Below the pieces are notes generated by a model. The model was not told where the DNA came from, did no database searches, and was given only the letters and a program-made list of their open reading frames with translations. A stretch of 64,000 bases of DNA from Oscillospiraceae bacterium. GTDB lineage: Bacteria; Bacillota; Clostridia; Oscillospirales; CAG-272. The position numbers were made by a program, and so were the translations under genes. Below are positions 54,176 through 63,583 of the stretch, in pieces (within the stretch, counting starts at the first letter, position 1; each line of letters starts with the position of its first letter). The DNA lies in contig SVTO01000002.1 of NCBI GenBank assembly GCA_015063745.1, positions 1-64,000 on the forward strand. Reading direction: 5' to 3'.

Positions 54176-55420
54176 TTATTTATCCAGACTGTAGAAACCG
54201 GTATTCTTGTCAGTACGGTGTGTCCACATACCTCTGGTAAAGTCCGGAATGTCCACGGGCATACTGCCGTTGGCGATGGAGATTTCGGACAGAGGAGAAA
54301 TAGACATCCATGCTGCTGTATCGTATGTATCGATCGGGGGAACATCGTTATCGTGCAGAGAGGTGAAGAAAGCATCCAGTACCAGCCAGTCAATGCTCCA
54401 GTGCATATTGAACTGACATTCATCATCATAGCGGAATCCCGGTGCATTTTTATTAAGGAATGCATCAAAAATCGGGTGTCTCCATTCTTCACGGTATGCT
54501 TCAAAGGAATCGTATTTGCCGCCTCTGTTAGGTCTGTTGTCGAAACACAGTCTATTGGAATTTTCTTCAAACATACCATCGGTACCGCGGATAGTAAGAT
54601 TACGGGTATAATGGCCGATCAGGGAGGTATCTAAGGTCAAACAAATGGTTTCTCCATGGGCACACTGGATCATGGTCTTGACAATGTCTCCCTGTTTGAA
54701 AGGATAAGTCTGCAGTTCAGCAGGGATATTGTCATGCTTTTTTGCATAGTCGTTGAGACCCCATGCACCGGATGCCATGGAAGTCAGTTTCACCATACGG
54801 TTACCGCGGTTAATGTCCATCATCTTGGCAATCGGACCAAGGGCATGCGTGGGGTAATTGTCACAGTTGCGGTTCTGGTAGTTGCGCAGACGGTAATGAC
54901 GGCGTTCTTCCCCTTCGCAGATCTCATCACGCAGATCGTGCTGATATCCGCCTTCGCAGTGTACAATCTTACCAAACATACCTTCTCTAACCATACGCAG
55001 CAGTGCCAGCTCTCTGTCCTCATAACAGCAGTTTTCCAGCATCATGCAGTGGATACCGGTCTTTTCGTAGGTATTGACCAGCTTCCAACAATCGTCCAGA
55101 CTATATGCACCGCCTACTTCAAAAGCAACAGGCTTGCCACATTCCATGGAATAAACAGCTGCGGGAACATGATTATCCCACGAAGAAGCGATAATAACTA
55201 CTTCTACATCGGGCGATTCAATCAGCTCTCTGTAATCCTTTGTCCACTTGGGAGTATTACCGTTCTTTCTCTGGATATCTTCCACAGCCCAAAGACAACG
55301 GTCTTCATAGAGGTCACATACATAGGTGACAACAGCATCATCTCTCCAACATAACGTACCGGCTGCGTAGCAAATACCGCGTGCGCCAACGCCGATTACA
55401 CCAACTTTTATCTGATCCAT
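54176..55420 (-). CDS. Gfo/Idh/MocA-fold protein, GH109-like (copy 5)
   Basis: 414 residues, starting MDQIKVGVIGVGARGICYA. Landmarks are CGKPVAFEVGGAYSLDDCW, HCMMLENCCYEDREL, HYRLRNYQNRNCDNYPTHA, and in the C-terminal region a longer loop (FRYDDECQFNMHWSIDWL) that replaces the GHGGIDWL of copies 1-4. Copy 6 has the same replacement, so these two form a subgroup. It is co-transcribed with the second MBL lipoprotein. Confidence 0.75.
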   Translation of the reverse strand: MDQIKVGVIGVGARGICYAAGTLCWRDDAVVTYVCDLYEDRCLWAVEDIQRKNGNTPKWTKDYRELIESPDVEVVIIASSWDNHVPAAVYSMECGKPVAFEVGGAYSLDDCWKLVNTYEKTGIHCMMLENCCYEDRELALLRMVREGMFGKIVHCEGGYQHDLRDEICEGEERRHYRLRNYQNRNCDNYPTHALGPIAKMMDINRGNRMVKLTSMASGAWGLNDYAKKHDNIPAELQTYPFKQGDIVKTMIQCAHGETICLTLDTSLIGHYTRNLTIRGTDGMFEENSNRLCFDNRPNRGGKYDSFEAYREEWRHPIFDAFLNKNAPGFRYDDECQFNMHWSIDWLVLDAFFTSLHDNDVPPIDTYDTAAWMSISPLSEISIANGSMPVDIPDFTRGMWTHRTDKNTGFYSLDK

Positions 55421-55481
55421 AATTTCCCTCCGAAATATTTTTTGTTTTCCGTCTATCAGATAACAGGACGAATTTATTTAT

Positions 55482-55510
55482 ATTATAGTACATCCCTCAC
55501 ACATTGTCAA
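55482..55510 (-). promoter_or_regulatory. Consensus promoter of copy 5 and the MBL lipoprotein
   Basis: On the minus strand TTGACA, 17 bases, TATAAT (the -10 at 55482-55487). Confidence 0.8.
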
Positions 55511-55553
55511 GAAATAACGTCATAAAAACTTTTTGGAAGCAGATGTTGTCTGC

Positions 55554-55587
55554 AAAAAACGTGACGGTTTTTCCATCACGTTTTTTT
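55554..55587 (-). terminator. Terminator of GH109-like copy 6
   Basis: AAAAAACGTGA pairs with TCACGTTTTTT around a ten-base loop. Confidence 0.8.
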
Positions 55588-55596
55588 GAGATATCA

Positions 55597-56826
55597 TTAT
55601 TTGTCCAACGCATAGAAACCGGTGTTCTTTTCAGTGCGGCAAGTCCACAGACCTCTGGTAAAATCCGGAATATCCACAGGCATGCTGCCGTTGGCGATGG
55701 AGATTTCGGACAGGGGAGAGATGGCCATCCATGCGGCACTGTCGTAGGTATCGATCGGGGGAACATCGTTGTCGTGCAGGGAGGTGAAGAAGGCATCCAG
55801 CACCAGCCAGTCGATATCCCAGTGCATCTGATACTGGCAGGTATCGTCATAGCTGAAACCGGGCGCGCTCTTGTTTTCAAATGCGTAACGAATGGGATGC
55901 AGGTACTGCTCACGGATTGCGTCATAGTTCAGACGGTCTCCGTCGTTGATTACTACAGAGTTCGTAAATCTGTCGAAGAAGCCTTTGGTACCGCGAATAC
56001 CCAGATCACGGGGATAGGGACCCGGCAGGCTGGTATCCAGGGTCAGGCAGATGGTTTCGCCGTGAGCACACTGGATCATGGTCTTTACGATGTCACCCTG
56101 CTTGAAGGGGTAGGTCTGCAGTTCGGCAGGGATATTGTCGTGATTTCTGGCATATTCATTCAGACCCCACGCAGGAGATGCCATGGAGGTCAGTTTCACC
56201 ATACGGTTGCCGCGGTTGACATCCAGAATCTTACAGATCGGACCGAGAGAATGGGTGGGATAGTTTTCGCAATTGCGGTTCTTGTAGTTGCGCAGACGGT
56301 AATGACGGCGTTCTTCACCTTCACAAATTTCGTCGCGGATGTCGTGATGGTAGCCGCCTTCACAGTGTACCACTTTACCGAACAGGCCTTCTCTTACCAT
56401 ACGCAGAGCAGCCAGTTCATATTCGTCGTAGCAGCAGTTTTCCAGCATCATGCAGTGAACACCGGTCTTTTCATAGGTGTTGACCAGCTTCCAGCAGTCG
56501 TCGATGGAATAAGCGCCGCCAACTTCGAATGCGACGGGCTTGCCGCATTCCATAGCATATGCAACAGCAGGAACATGGTTTTCCCATGCGGAACCGACAA
56601 TGACAACTTCTACATCGGGAGATTCAATCAGTTCCTTATAATTGAATGTCCACTTGGGCGTATTGCCGTTCTTTCTCTGCACGTCCTCTACCGCCCACAG
56701 GCAGCGGTCTTCATACAGGTCGCATACATAAGTAACTACAGTATCGTGTCTCCAGCACAGAAGACCTGCCGCATAGCAGATTCCGCGTGCACCGACACCG
56801 ATTACACCAACTTTTATCTGATCCAT
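55597..56826 (-). CDS. Gfo/Idh/MocA-fold protein, GH109-like (copy 6)
   Basis: 409 residues, starting MDQIKVGVIGVGARGICYA behind GGAGG, almost the same opening as copy 5. CGKPVAFEVGGAYSIDDCW, HCMMLENCCYDEYEL, NYPTHSLGPICKIL and the loop FSYDDTCQYQMHWDIDWL are present. The tail is IPDFTRGLWTCRTEKNTGF. It has a promoter and terminator of its own. The upstream ATG at 56868 lacks a ribosome binding site. As in the other copies no signal peptide is present, so the enzyme works in the cytoplasm. Confidence 0.75.
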   Translation of the reverse strand: MDQIKVGVIGVGARGICYAAGLLCWRHDTVVTYVCDLYEDRCLWAVEDVQRKNGNTPKWTFNYKELIESPDVEVVIVGSAWENHVPAVAYAMECGKPVAFEVGGAYSIDDCWKLVNTYEKTGVHCMMLENCCYDEYELAALRMVREGLFGKVVHCEGGYHHDIRDEICEGEERRHYRLRNYKNRNCENYPTHSLGPICKILDVNRGNRMVKLTSMASPAWGLNEYARNHDNIPAELQTYPFKQGDIVKTMIQCAHGETICLTLDTSLPGPYPRDLGIRGTKGFFDRFTNSVVINDGDRLNYDAIREQYLHPIRYAFENKSAPGFSYDDTCQYQMHWDIDWLVLDAFFTSLHDNDVPPIDTYDSAAWMAISPLSEISIANGSMPVDIPDFTRGLWTCRTEKNTGFYALDK

Positions 56827-56897
56827 AATTATCCTCCGTTTTATGGCATATTCTGAATGATTTATCATATATTTTTTACTTTATAGTTGTCAAACAA

Positions 56898-56926
56898 AGT
56901 ATATCATATCTGACATTTGTTGTCAA
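56898..56926 (-). promoter_or_regulatory. Promoter of GH109-like copy 6
   Basis: On the minus strand TTGACA, 17 bases, TATACT (the -10 at 56898-56903). A second TTGACA box follows at 56888-56893 with a weaker -10, giving a possible tandem promoter. Confidence 0.75.
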
Positions 56927-56964
56927 GCATTTCCGTCTCGGACAACTTTTGTTGTACGGCCGTT

Positions 56965-59778
56965 TTACTCAAATGCTACACTCGTGAAGTATACATCCGT
57001 ATCGTCCGCATAAACGATGCAGTCGATCACATTATCCTGTACGGAACCGCCTCTGGGCGCACTGATACTGAAGGATTCGGCCGCAAATTCACCCAGTTCC
57101 TTGGTCTGGGACAGTGCCCAGCCCTCTTCCGTTTCGCTGTATACATCAATTCTCGCTTTTTCTTCGCCGATATTACATACCAGCAGATACGGTGTGCCGT
57201 CCGTGGTTTCCGCCATTCTTACGGCAGCGGTACGGGAAAGGTCGATGGCCAGTTCTTCCGTGGAGATCACCTCACCGTCTTTATAGATCGCGTGATATCT
57301 CTTGAAAGTTTTATCCATCAATTCAGCATTACCCGGTCTGTCAGTATCGTCGAAATCGAACAGATAATACGTATAGAAAATATGCAGCTGTCCTTCGGAG
57401 TCGAGATATACATCCCCTGCGGATTCCACATTCACAACGGACCAGATACCCTCATCTCCCTGTTCGACATAAGGGAGACAAATATCAACAAACGTATTGT
57501 TCTTCATTCGTGTAAGATCGGGGATGTGGAACAGAGCAATGGAATCGTCAATCTTGTTTGTGTAGCCGCTGTAGGACAGTCCCGCATCCTCTGTGTCTTC
57601 GGGGGTGATGTATCTCGTACCCACATAGTATACACCGCCGTTTCCGTCTTCTACAGTGTAGAAATTAGAATAGGCACCGGCAGCGGGCACAGTGGTTTTT
57701 GTGTCGAAACTGATACCGTTATAAGCGCGGCTGATGTTTCCGTATTTCCATGCTGTTGTATCCAAAACCATTGTCTGGCGCAGGAAACCCGGTATGTTTG
57801 CGAGAATCACACGGGTGTCTCCATTACCGTCTACGAAGAAATCCGATTGCTTTGTATAGTTCCATACTTCGGTAGGCTGTTGTACTGTCACCTCATCCGT
57901 GGAAGGATCAATTACATACAGGAAGAATCCGCTCGGAGGAGAAACGTAAATCAAGCCATCCGGCATCTGCTTGATGTTCATGTACATACTCTGTGCAACC
58001 AGGTCTGTACTGCATGAGTAGGTATCGGTGTAAAGAATCTTTGCGGTATTGTCGTCTTCGACCTTTATGATCCGGAAGGTTTCGTAATCCTGCCAGCTGC
58101 TGTAGCTCATAGTATCCGGATGCTCATATTCCGTGGATAATACGGCATAAGTACCGTTTTCTGTGTGTACGACTTTGTTTTGGTGAGATTTGCCGTGTGC
58201 ATTGGCACGGAACGGAGTATCCACCTGCAGATCAAATTCCGCCAGAATATCTTTCGGCTCTGAAATGCTATGATCCTTCAGAGAAATGGTGAATTCATAA
58301 GCAGAATGCCAGGGATGTTCCGGGGTTCTGTAGCTGTAAAAGAAACAGCTTAAAATATCATCCTGTATGGAACCGTCACGTACGGCACCGATAGAAGTTG
58401 ATGTATTATGTATACCGTTGAAGGAGCATCTGTTTACAAAGGTCCAGGATTTGCCCAGTGCATCGTCAGCTTTATAGAGTAAGATTTCTGAGGGAATATC
58501 CTGTCTGGCAACGATCATATACAGTGTCCCGTCACTGCTTTGGGTAATCAATAATTTTTGGGAACCTTCATATTGGTGATACTGGGTATATTGGTATAAA
58601 TCATATTCAGGCAGTTCGATTTTTTCATTGTAAATACATTCCATTCCGTCAAAAACAGCATGACGGTACTGGGGATTGAGAACCTCTCTTGTACTTTGTG
58701 CGGAAATATCATACAGCCAGAACACATATGTAATATGGAGATATTCGTCCTTGTCCATGAATACACCGCCGGAGTTGGCATTGTTCACGTCTGACCAGAT
58801 CCCTTCAGCGGCTCTTGTACGATCCGGTTCATGTACGGGGATATATTCAATATTCTCCGTGGATGTAAGATCCGGAATGTGGAAAAGATACATTGTATCG
58901 TGGGCATAGGTTGTAAAGAAATCTCCTTCATAACCGACATGTTCTGCGAGCGCAGCTACCGGTATTCCATTCCGGCCGACCACATAAGCTCCACCGTCGC
59001 CATCGGGGAAAGGGAAGAGATAATTGACCCGTCCTAAAATCGGAAAACGCTGGAAAAGACTGGTGGTACTCCACTCCCCGGTTTCCAAATCGAATACAAA
59101 CCACTCCAGAACATAGTCCCCGGATTTATAATCTGCTGTATAAAACTGATAAACCCTCCGGTTGGCAAAATCAAACATGGTCTGAGAATAGCTGGGACGA
59201 AATCTATAGGACTCTTCTTCAGAATCGGAGGAAAATGTATAATCATCCGGCCGGAATATGGATAATTCATCGGTTTGGGCATCAAAAATATAGGCGCACA
59301 AATCTTCACCGCCGGTTATAACCACAATATTTCCGTTGCTGTCCTGGCCGATATTGAGCTCAACCGTTCCGCCGCTGTCAGGATATTCACCATAATGCAG
59401 AATGGTGGTATTGTTGTCAAAATCGGTTTTGGTGACGTAAAACTGGGAATTGCCGCCGGAATTGACGTTAAAATATTTCAGAAAGGCAGCATATGTGCCC
59501 CTCTCTGTACGAACGACACGCTTCTGCTGGCCGTAGTGATAAGCAAGATAAGGATATGTTTCGGCATTCACTACGCTCAATTCGTTGGCAGCAAGGATGC
59601 TTGATGCATCATCTACCGTAATCGCATGCTTTGCGGGAGTAAGCTCCGGTTCTTCCGGTTCGGTTTCCGCAGGGACGGTTTCATCGGTATTTGCTGTATC
59701 GGTTTCACCCACGGACGGATTTCCGCAGGCGGACAGAAGCAATAATCCTGTCAGCAGCAATGCAAACAATTTTTTCAT
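56965..59778 (-). CDS. Large internally duplicated lipoprotein (paralog)
   Basis: 937 residues with lipobox LLSAC (Cys18). It is a full-length paralog of the 944-residue protein at 20888, sharing TPAKHAITVDD, RTERGTYAAF, the IPDLTSTEN and GIWSDVNN segments, and the ending GSVQDNVIDCIVYADDTDV. Again two homologous halves are visible, with strand-rich repeats such as DSEGQLHIFYTYYLFD. The likely location is the outer face of the membrane. Position next to six GH109-like genes suggests glycan binding or processing, which remains inference. Confidence 0.7.
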   Translation of the reverse strand: MKKLFALLLTGLLLLSACGNPSVGETDTANTDETVPAETEPEEPELTPAKHAITVDDASSILAANELSVVNAETYPYLAYHYGQQKRVVRTERGTYAAFLKYFNVNSGGNSQFYVTKTDFDNNTTILHYGEYPDSGGTVELNIGQDSNGNIVVITGGEDLCAYIFDAQTDELSIFRPDDYTFSSDSEEESYRFRPSYSQTMFDFANRRVYQFYTADYKSGDYVLEWFVFDLETGEWSTTSLFQRFPILGRVNYLFPFPDGDGGAYVVGRNGIPVAALAEHVGYEGDFFTTYAHDTMYLFHIPDLTSTENIEYIPVHEPDRTRAAEGIWSDVNNANSGGVFMDKDEYLHITYVFWLYDISAQSTREVLNPQYRHAVFDGMECIYNEKIELPEYDLYQYTQYHQYEGSQKLLITQSSDGTLYMIVARQDIPSEILLYKADDALGKSWTFVNRCSFNGIHNTSTSIGAVRDGSIQDDILSCFFYSYRTPEHPWHSAYEFTISLKDHSISEPKDILAEFDLQVDTPFRANAHGKSHQNKVVHTENGTYAVLSTEYEHPDTMSYSSWQDYETFRIIKVEDDNTAKILYTDTYSCSTDLVAQSMYMNIKQMPDGLIYVSPPSGFFLYVIDPSTDEVTVQQPTEVWNYTKQSDFFVDGNGDTRVILANIPGFLRQTMVLDTTAWKYGNISRAYNGISFDTKTTVPAAGAYSNFYTVEDGNGGVYYVGTRYITPEDTEDAGLSYSGYTNKIDDSIALFHIPDLTRMKNNTFVDICLPYVEQGDEGIWSVVNVESAGDVYLDSEGQLHIFYTYYLFDFDDTDRPGNAELMDKTFKRYHAIYKDGEVISTEELAIDLSRTAAVRMAETTDGTPYLLVCNIGEEKARIDVYSETEEGWALSQTKELGEFAAESFSISAPRGGSVQDNVIDCIVYADDTDVYFTSVAFE

Positions 59779-59842
59779 GGCAATTCTCCCTCCATCTGTC
59801 TTTCTTATTGTATGGCAGAAGCAAACTTATTCGGATGAGTTT

Positions 59843-59871
59843 ATTATAACATACACCGTAACCGTTGTCAA
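59843..59871 (-). promoter_or_regulatory. Perfect consensus promoter of the large lipoprotein gene
   Basis: On the minus strand TTGACA, 17 bases, TATAAT (the -10 at 59843-59848). Confidence 0.85.
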
Positions 59872-59923
59872 TAGAGAGCACACATTTTCTCCTCAATCCG
59901 CCGGTCAGGTACGGTGCAGACCA

Positions 59924-59952
59924 TTGCAATCCTCCGGAAAATATGGTATACT
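59924..59952 (+). promoter_or_regulatory. Promoter of the membrane protein-RHH-YifB run
   Basis: TTGCAA (59924-59929), 17 bases, TATACT (59947-59952), about 35 bases before the ATG at 59988. Confidence 0.7.
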
Positions 59953-59987
59953 TATTATTGTATATAAAGTATATACAGGAGGTAATT

Positions 59988-61610
59988 ATGAAAATCAAAA
60001 TCAAGAAATTCCCGGTTGTGCTGATCCTGTGCATCCTGGCCGTACTGGTGATCGGCATCGCATACTACGTGACCCTGCCCCCGATCAATCCCTGTTCTCC
60101 CGATTTCTGGGCGTTCTTCTTCCTGGTGCTGGTCGTACTCGGTGTCGCTTCCCTGCTGATCAGTGCGGTTTGCGGCAAGATCATCATCGTCAACCAGAAG
60201 CTGAAATTCCCTGTCTTTACGAAAATACTGCTCGGTATCGCGGCGCTGGCCGTTGTCTTCATTGTGATTTTCTCTCTGATCTCCTCCCAGATCTTCCGGG
60301 CAAAGACCTATTCCGACATGATCGACCTGCGGGACGGCGACTTCGCTTCCGAAATTCCTCTGACGGAATATGTTACCGACATTGCGCTCATGGACTCCGA
60401 ATCCGCCAGAATCATCGGTGCGCGTACCCTCGGCACTCTGTCCGATCTGGTATCCCAGTACACCGTTTCCGATTCCTATACCCAGATCGCCATGCAGGGT
60501 GTACCCTACAAGGTATCTCCTCTGGAATATGCCTCCTTCTTCAAATGGCTCCAGAACAGCCCTTCCGGTATTCCCGGTTACGTTAAGGTGGACCCGGTCA
60601 ACTTTGAAGCGGAATTCATCCGTCTGGAAGAATTCATCACCGTTTCTCCCTCCGCATTTCTGGGCAAGGACCTGATGCGTGCGCTCCGTTTTGCCGCACC
60701 TACCGATATGTTCGGCACCGTATTTTTCGAAATCGACGACGAGGGCCATCCGTACTGGATCGCATCCATCATGAAGCCTAACGCCGGCTGGTTCGGTGCG
60801 TATGACGTTTCCGGCGTGCTGGTAATGGATGCCTGCACCGGTGAGGCGGTTCGCTATGCGCTGGGTGAAATCCCCGCGTGGATCGATATTGTTTACAACG
60901 GCAATCTGATCTGCCAGAAATACGACTGGTACGGTATGCTGAAAAATGGATACTTCAACTCTGTTCTGTCCCAGACCGGCTGTACCGTCACCACGGATGA
61001 CTTCGGCTACAAGATCATCGGTGACGACGTTTATGTTTACACCGGTGTCACTTCCGTTTCCAACGATGAAGCAAACGTAGGCTTCATTATGGTCAACAGC
61101 CGTACGGGCGAATACACCTATTATACCGTACCCGGTGCGGAGGAATATTCCGCCATGGCCGCTGCCGAAGGTTCCGTTCAGCAGTACCGTTACACCGCAT
61201 CCTTCCCGTCCCTGATCAACGTGGACGGAGAGGCGACCTACATCATGGTACTGAAGGACGCCAACGGCATTGTGAAGATGTACTCTATGGTAAACGTGAC
61301 CAATTACAACATTGTTGTCACCTCCGAAACCCAGAGCGAAGTATTCCAGAAATACAAGGCTCGTCTGGCAGCGGCCGGTATTGAAGATACTGCCGATCCG
61401 GACAGCATCATTGAAGAAACCATCATCGTGGATGAAATTCTCTACATCCCCACCGACGGAAACACCACGGCTTACATCCGTTCCGCTTCCGGGGATGTAT
61501 ACAAGACCGCCTTTGACGAAGCGCTGCTATTGGTGGGTCACGGAGACTCTCTGACAGTTACCTACACCGTCAAGGGTGAGATCACCGCGCTGCGGAGTTT
61601 TGTAAAATAA
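59988..61610 (+). CDS. Membrane protein with large extracellular domain, unknown function
   Basis: 540 residues. Three membrane helices lie near 8-27, 38-60 and 74-97 (FPVVLILCILAVLVIGIAYY first), followed by a soluble region of about 440 residues. The latter contains PVNFEAEFIRLEEFI, FFEIDDEGHPYWIASIM, and a beta-rich end. No catalytic motif was recognised. Start: GGAGG seven bases before the ATG. A ribbon-helix-helix gene and yifB follow on the same strand. Confidence 0.65.
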   Translation: MKIKIKKFPVVLILCILAVLVIGIAYYVTLPPINPCSPDFWAFFFLVLVVLGVASLLISAVCGKIIIVNQKLKFPVFTKILLGIAALAVVFIVIFSLISSQIFRAKTYSDMIDLRDGDFASEIPLTEYVTDIALMDSESARIIGARTLGTLSDLVSQYTVSDSYTQIAMQGVPYKVSPLEYASFFKWLQNSPSGIPGYVKVDPVNFEAEFIRLEEFITVSPSAFLGKDLMRALRFAAPTDMFGTVFFEIDDEGHPYWIASIMKPNAGWFGAYDVSGVLVMDACTGEAVRYALGEIPAWIDIVYNGNLICQKYDWYGMLKNGYFNSVLSQTGCTVTTDDFGYKIIGDDVYVYTGVTSVSNDEANVGFIMVNSRTGEYTYYTVPGAEEYSAMAAAEGSVQQYRYTASFPSLINVDGEATYIMVLKDANGIVKMYSMVNVTNYNIVVTSETQSEVFQKYKARLAAAGIEDTADPDSIIEETIIVDEILYIPTDGNTTAYIRSASGDVYKTAFDEALLLVGHGDSLTVTYTVKGEITALRSFVK

Positions 61611-61627
61611 GAAAAGGACGAACTGTT

Positions 61628-61837
61628 ATGGCTCAGAAAAACAAGGCATCCTTCACGGCACGTATTGATGAGGAAATGTACAAAAAGTTCCTCGCCGTTG
61701 CCGCAGCCGAAGGACGTACGCCCAACAACCATTTTCTCCATCTTCTGCGTACCAACATTGCGTATTACGAACGGATTCACGGAAAGATTGATGTGTCCGG
61801 GGTGGTTCTGCCCGAGGACAGCAAAAATGAGGAATAA
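61628..61837 (+). CDS. Ribbon-helix-helix (Arc-type) protein
   Basis: 69 residues. The strand ASFTARIDEEMYKKF and the following helix AAEGRTPNNHFLHLLRTNI fit the Arc/MetJ fold, which binds DNA as a dimer through the strand. The tail is acidic. It lies 17 bases after the membrane protein and ends two bases before yifB, so all three may be one operon. It is not accompanied by a toxin gene. Confidence 0.75.
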   Translation: MAQKNKASFTARIDEEMYKKFLAVAAAEGRTPNNHFLHLLRTNIAYYERIHGKIDVSGVVLPEDSKNEE

Positions 61838-61839
61838 GA

Positions 61840-63432
61840 ATGTTAGCCATTACATATGCGGCGGCATTATACGGCATTGACGGATTTTTGGTGACGGTGG
61901 AATGTACCGCCGAGCGGAATCTGCCGGAGTTTGAGATCGTCGGTCTGCCGGATGCCGCTGTCAGAGAATCGGAAAAACGGATATACACCGGTGCGGCCAA
62001 CTGCGGATTTCCCATTCCGGAAATGGCGGCGGCGGTGAATCTTGCCCCGGCGGACCGCAAAAAGGAAGGTACTGCCCTGGAGCTTGCCATCCTCTGTGCC
62101 CTGTACAAAACCTGCGGCATTATCCCCGGCAGCTGCGATATGGAAAACAAGTGCTTCATCGGGGAAATCTCCTTCTCCGGCGATGTACGCAGTGTCCGCG
62201 GCGTACTGGGTATGACCCTTGCGGCGATTTCTGCGGGGAAAACCGAGATTTTTGTCCCCAGCGCCAACATCCGGGAAGCCTCCGTGGCGGAAACGGAAGG
62301 GGTCAGGATCTACGGCGTGCCGGATATTCCCACGCTGCTGGCCCATCTGAACGGGGAAAAGCCGATGGAGCCCAGCTGTGAGGATCCTTTTGCCAATGTG
62401 GCGTCTCCCTTGTTCGGTGAAGATTTCTCCCAGGTCAAAGGGCAGTATACGGCCAAGCGTGCCATGGAAACTGCCGCGGCCGGGGGACACAATATCCTGC
62501 TGATCGGCCCGCCCGGTTCGGGTAAATCCATGCTGGCCAAGCGGATGTCCACAATTCTGCCGTCCATGACCCGAGAGGAAGCGCTGGAATCCACCAAGAT
62601 CCATTCCTGCGCCGGTATGCTGAACGAGGAAACCCCGTACATCACCACAAGAGTATTCCGTTCGCCCCATCATTCCCTGAGTATAGCGGCATTGGTGGGC
62701 GGCGGGAAGGTTCCCTCTCCGGGGGAAATTTCTCTGGCACATAACGGTGTGCTGTTTCTCGACGAATTCCCGGAATTCCAGAAAAACGCCATGGAAGCCC
62801 TGCGCCAGCCCATCGAAGACCGTCAGGTAACGATCACCAGGGCCGCGGGGCGTGTGACCTATCCGGCATCATTTATCCTGGTCTGCGCCATGAATCCCTG
62901 CCCTTGCGGATACTACGGCAGTAAGAACGAACAGCATCCCTGTACCTGCAAGTCCAAGCAGATTCATGACTATCTCTCCAAAATCAGCGGACCCATGCTC
63001 GACCGTATCGATATCCAGATCGAAATGCCCGCACTCAATTTTGCCGAATTGTCCACCGTCAAGCCCGCAGAACCCTCTGCCGAAATACGCGAACGTGTCA
63101 CCGCCGCACGGAATCTGGCACGCCGCCGTTTCCGCGAAGCCGGTTACAAAAACGCCGATACCCTCTCCAACGGCATGATGCAGACGGAAGCCCTTCGTAC
63201 CTTCTGCACCCTCGACGAAACCTGTACCAAAATCATGGAAGACGTCTTCGGTAAACTCAACCTCTCCGCCCGGGCCTACGACCGTATCCTCCGCGTCGCC
63301 CGTACCCTCGCCGACCTGGAATTCTGTAAAGGCGGCATCCCCGAAGAATCCATCATCGGCGGCCCCATCCGCAAGCACCACCTCCTCGAAGCCGTCCAGA
63401 TGCGGGCTTTGGATAAGAAGTATTTTGTTTGA
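61840..63432 (+). CDS. YifB/ComM-family Mg chelatase-like AAA+ ATPase
   Basis: 530 residues, usual length. An N-terminal ATPase-associated domain (PEFEIVGLPDAAVRESEKR) precedes the AAA+ core, with Walker A LLIGPPGSGKSMLAKR near 220 and Walker B VLFLDEFPEF near 300. A Cys cluster NPCPCGYYG follows, and a C-terminal helical domain closes the protein. ComM is a branch-migration helicase that aids integration of foreign DNA in natural transformation. The start is two bases after the upstream stop, so translation is coupled. Confidence 0.93.
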   Translation: MLAITYAAALYGIDGFLVTVECTAERNLPEFEIVGLPDAAVRESEKRIYTGAANCGFPIPEMAAAVNLAPADRKKEGTALELAILCALYKTCGIIPGSCDMENKCFIGEISFSGDVRSVRGVLGMTLAAISAGKTEIFVPSANIREASVAETEGVRIYGVPDIPTLLAHLNGEKPMEPSCEDPFANVASPLFGEDFSQVKGQYTAKRAMETAAAGGHNILLIGPPGSGKSMLAKRMSTILPSMTREEALESTKIHSCAGMLNEETPYITTRVFRSPHHSLSIAALVGGGKVPSPGEISLAHNGVLFLDEFPEFQKNAMEALRQPIEDRQVTITRAAGRVTYPASFILVCAMNPCPCGYYGSKNEQHPCTCKSKQIHDYLSKISGPMLDRIDIQIEMPALNFAELSTVKPAEPSAEIRERVTAARNLARRRFREAGYKNADTLSNGMMQTEALRTFCTLDETCTKIMEDVFGKLNLSARAYDRILRVARTLADLEFCKGGIPEESIIGGPIRKHHLLEAVQMRALDKKYFV

Positions 63433-63441
63433 GGTTTTTTC

Positions 63442-63480
63442 GCAGGGGAGAAACTTTTTGGGAAAAAGTTTCTCCCCTGC
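63442..63480. repeat. Hairpin repeat family, copy B
   Basis: A perfect 18-base inverted repeat with a three-base loop. The arms start GCAGGGGAGAAAC and the centre is CTTTTTGGGAAAAAG. It is nine bases after the yifB stop and is flanked by the same ACCCCTCTTC that, inverted, precedes copy C. It may also act as terminator of the yifB transcript. Confidence 0.8.
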
Positions 63481-63583
63481 ACCCCTCTTCAAAAAGCTTC
63501 GGAAAATGTATCGGACAGAGTTGGGTATAAATCATTGCTTACTTTTTGTTTTCGCCCCTCCACATCCACAAAACCAACTGCAT

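Noticed and set aside
61628..61837. The RHH protein as an antitoxin
   Set aside because: No toxin-size gene adjoins it. Its neighbours are a large membrane protein and yifB.
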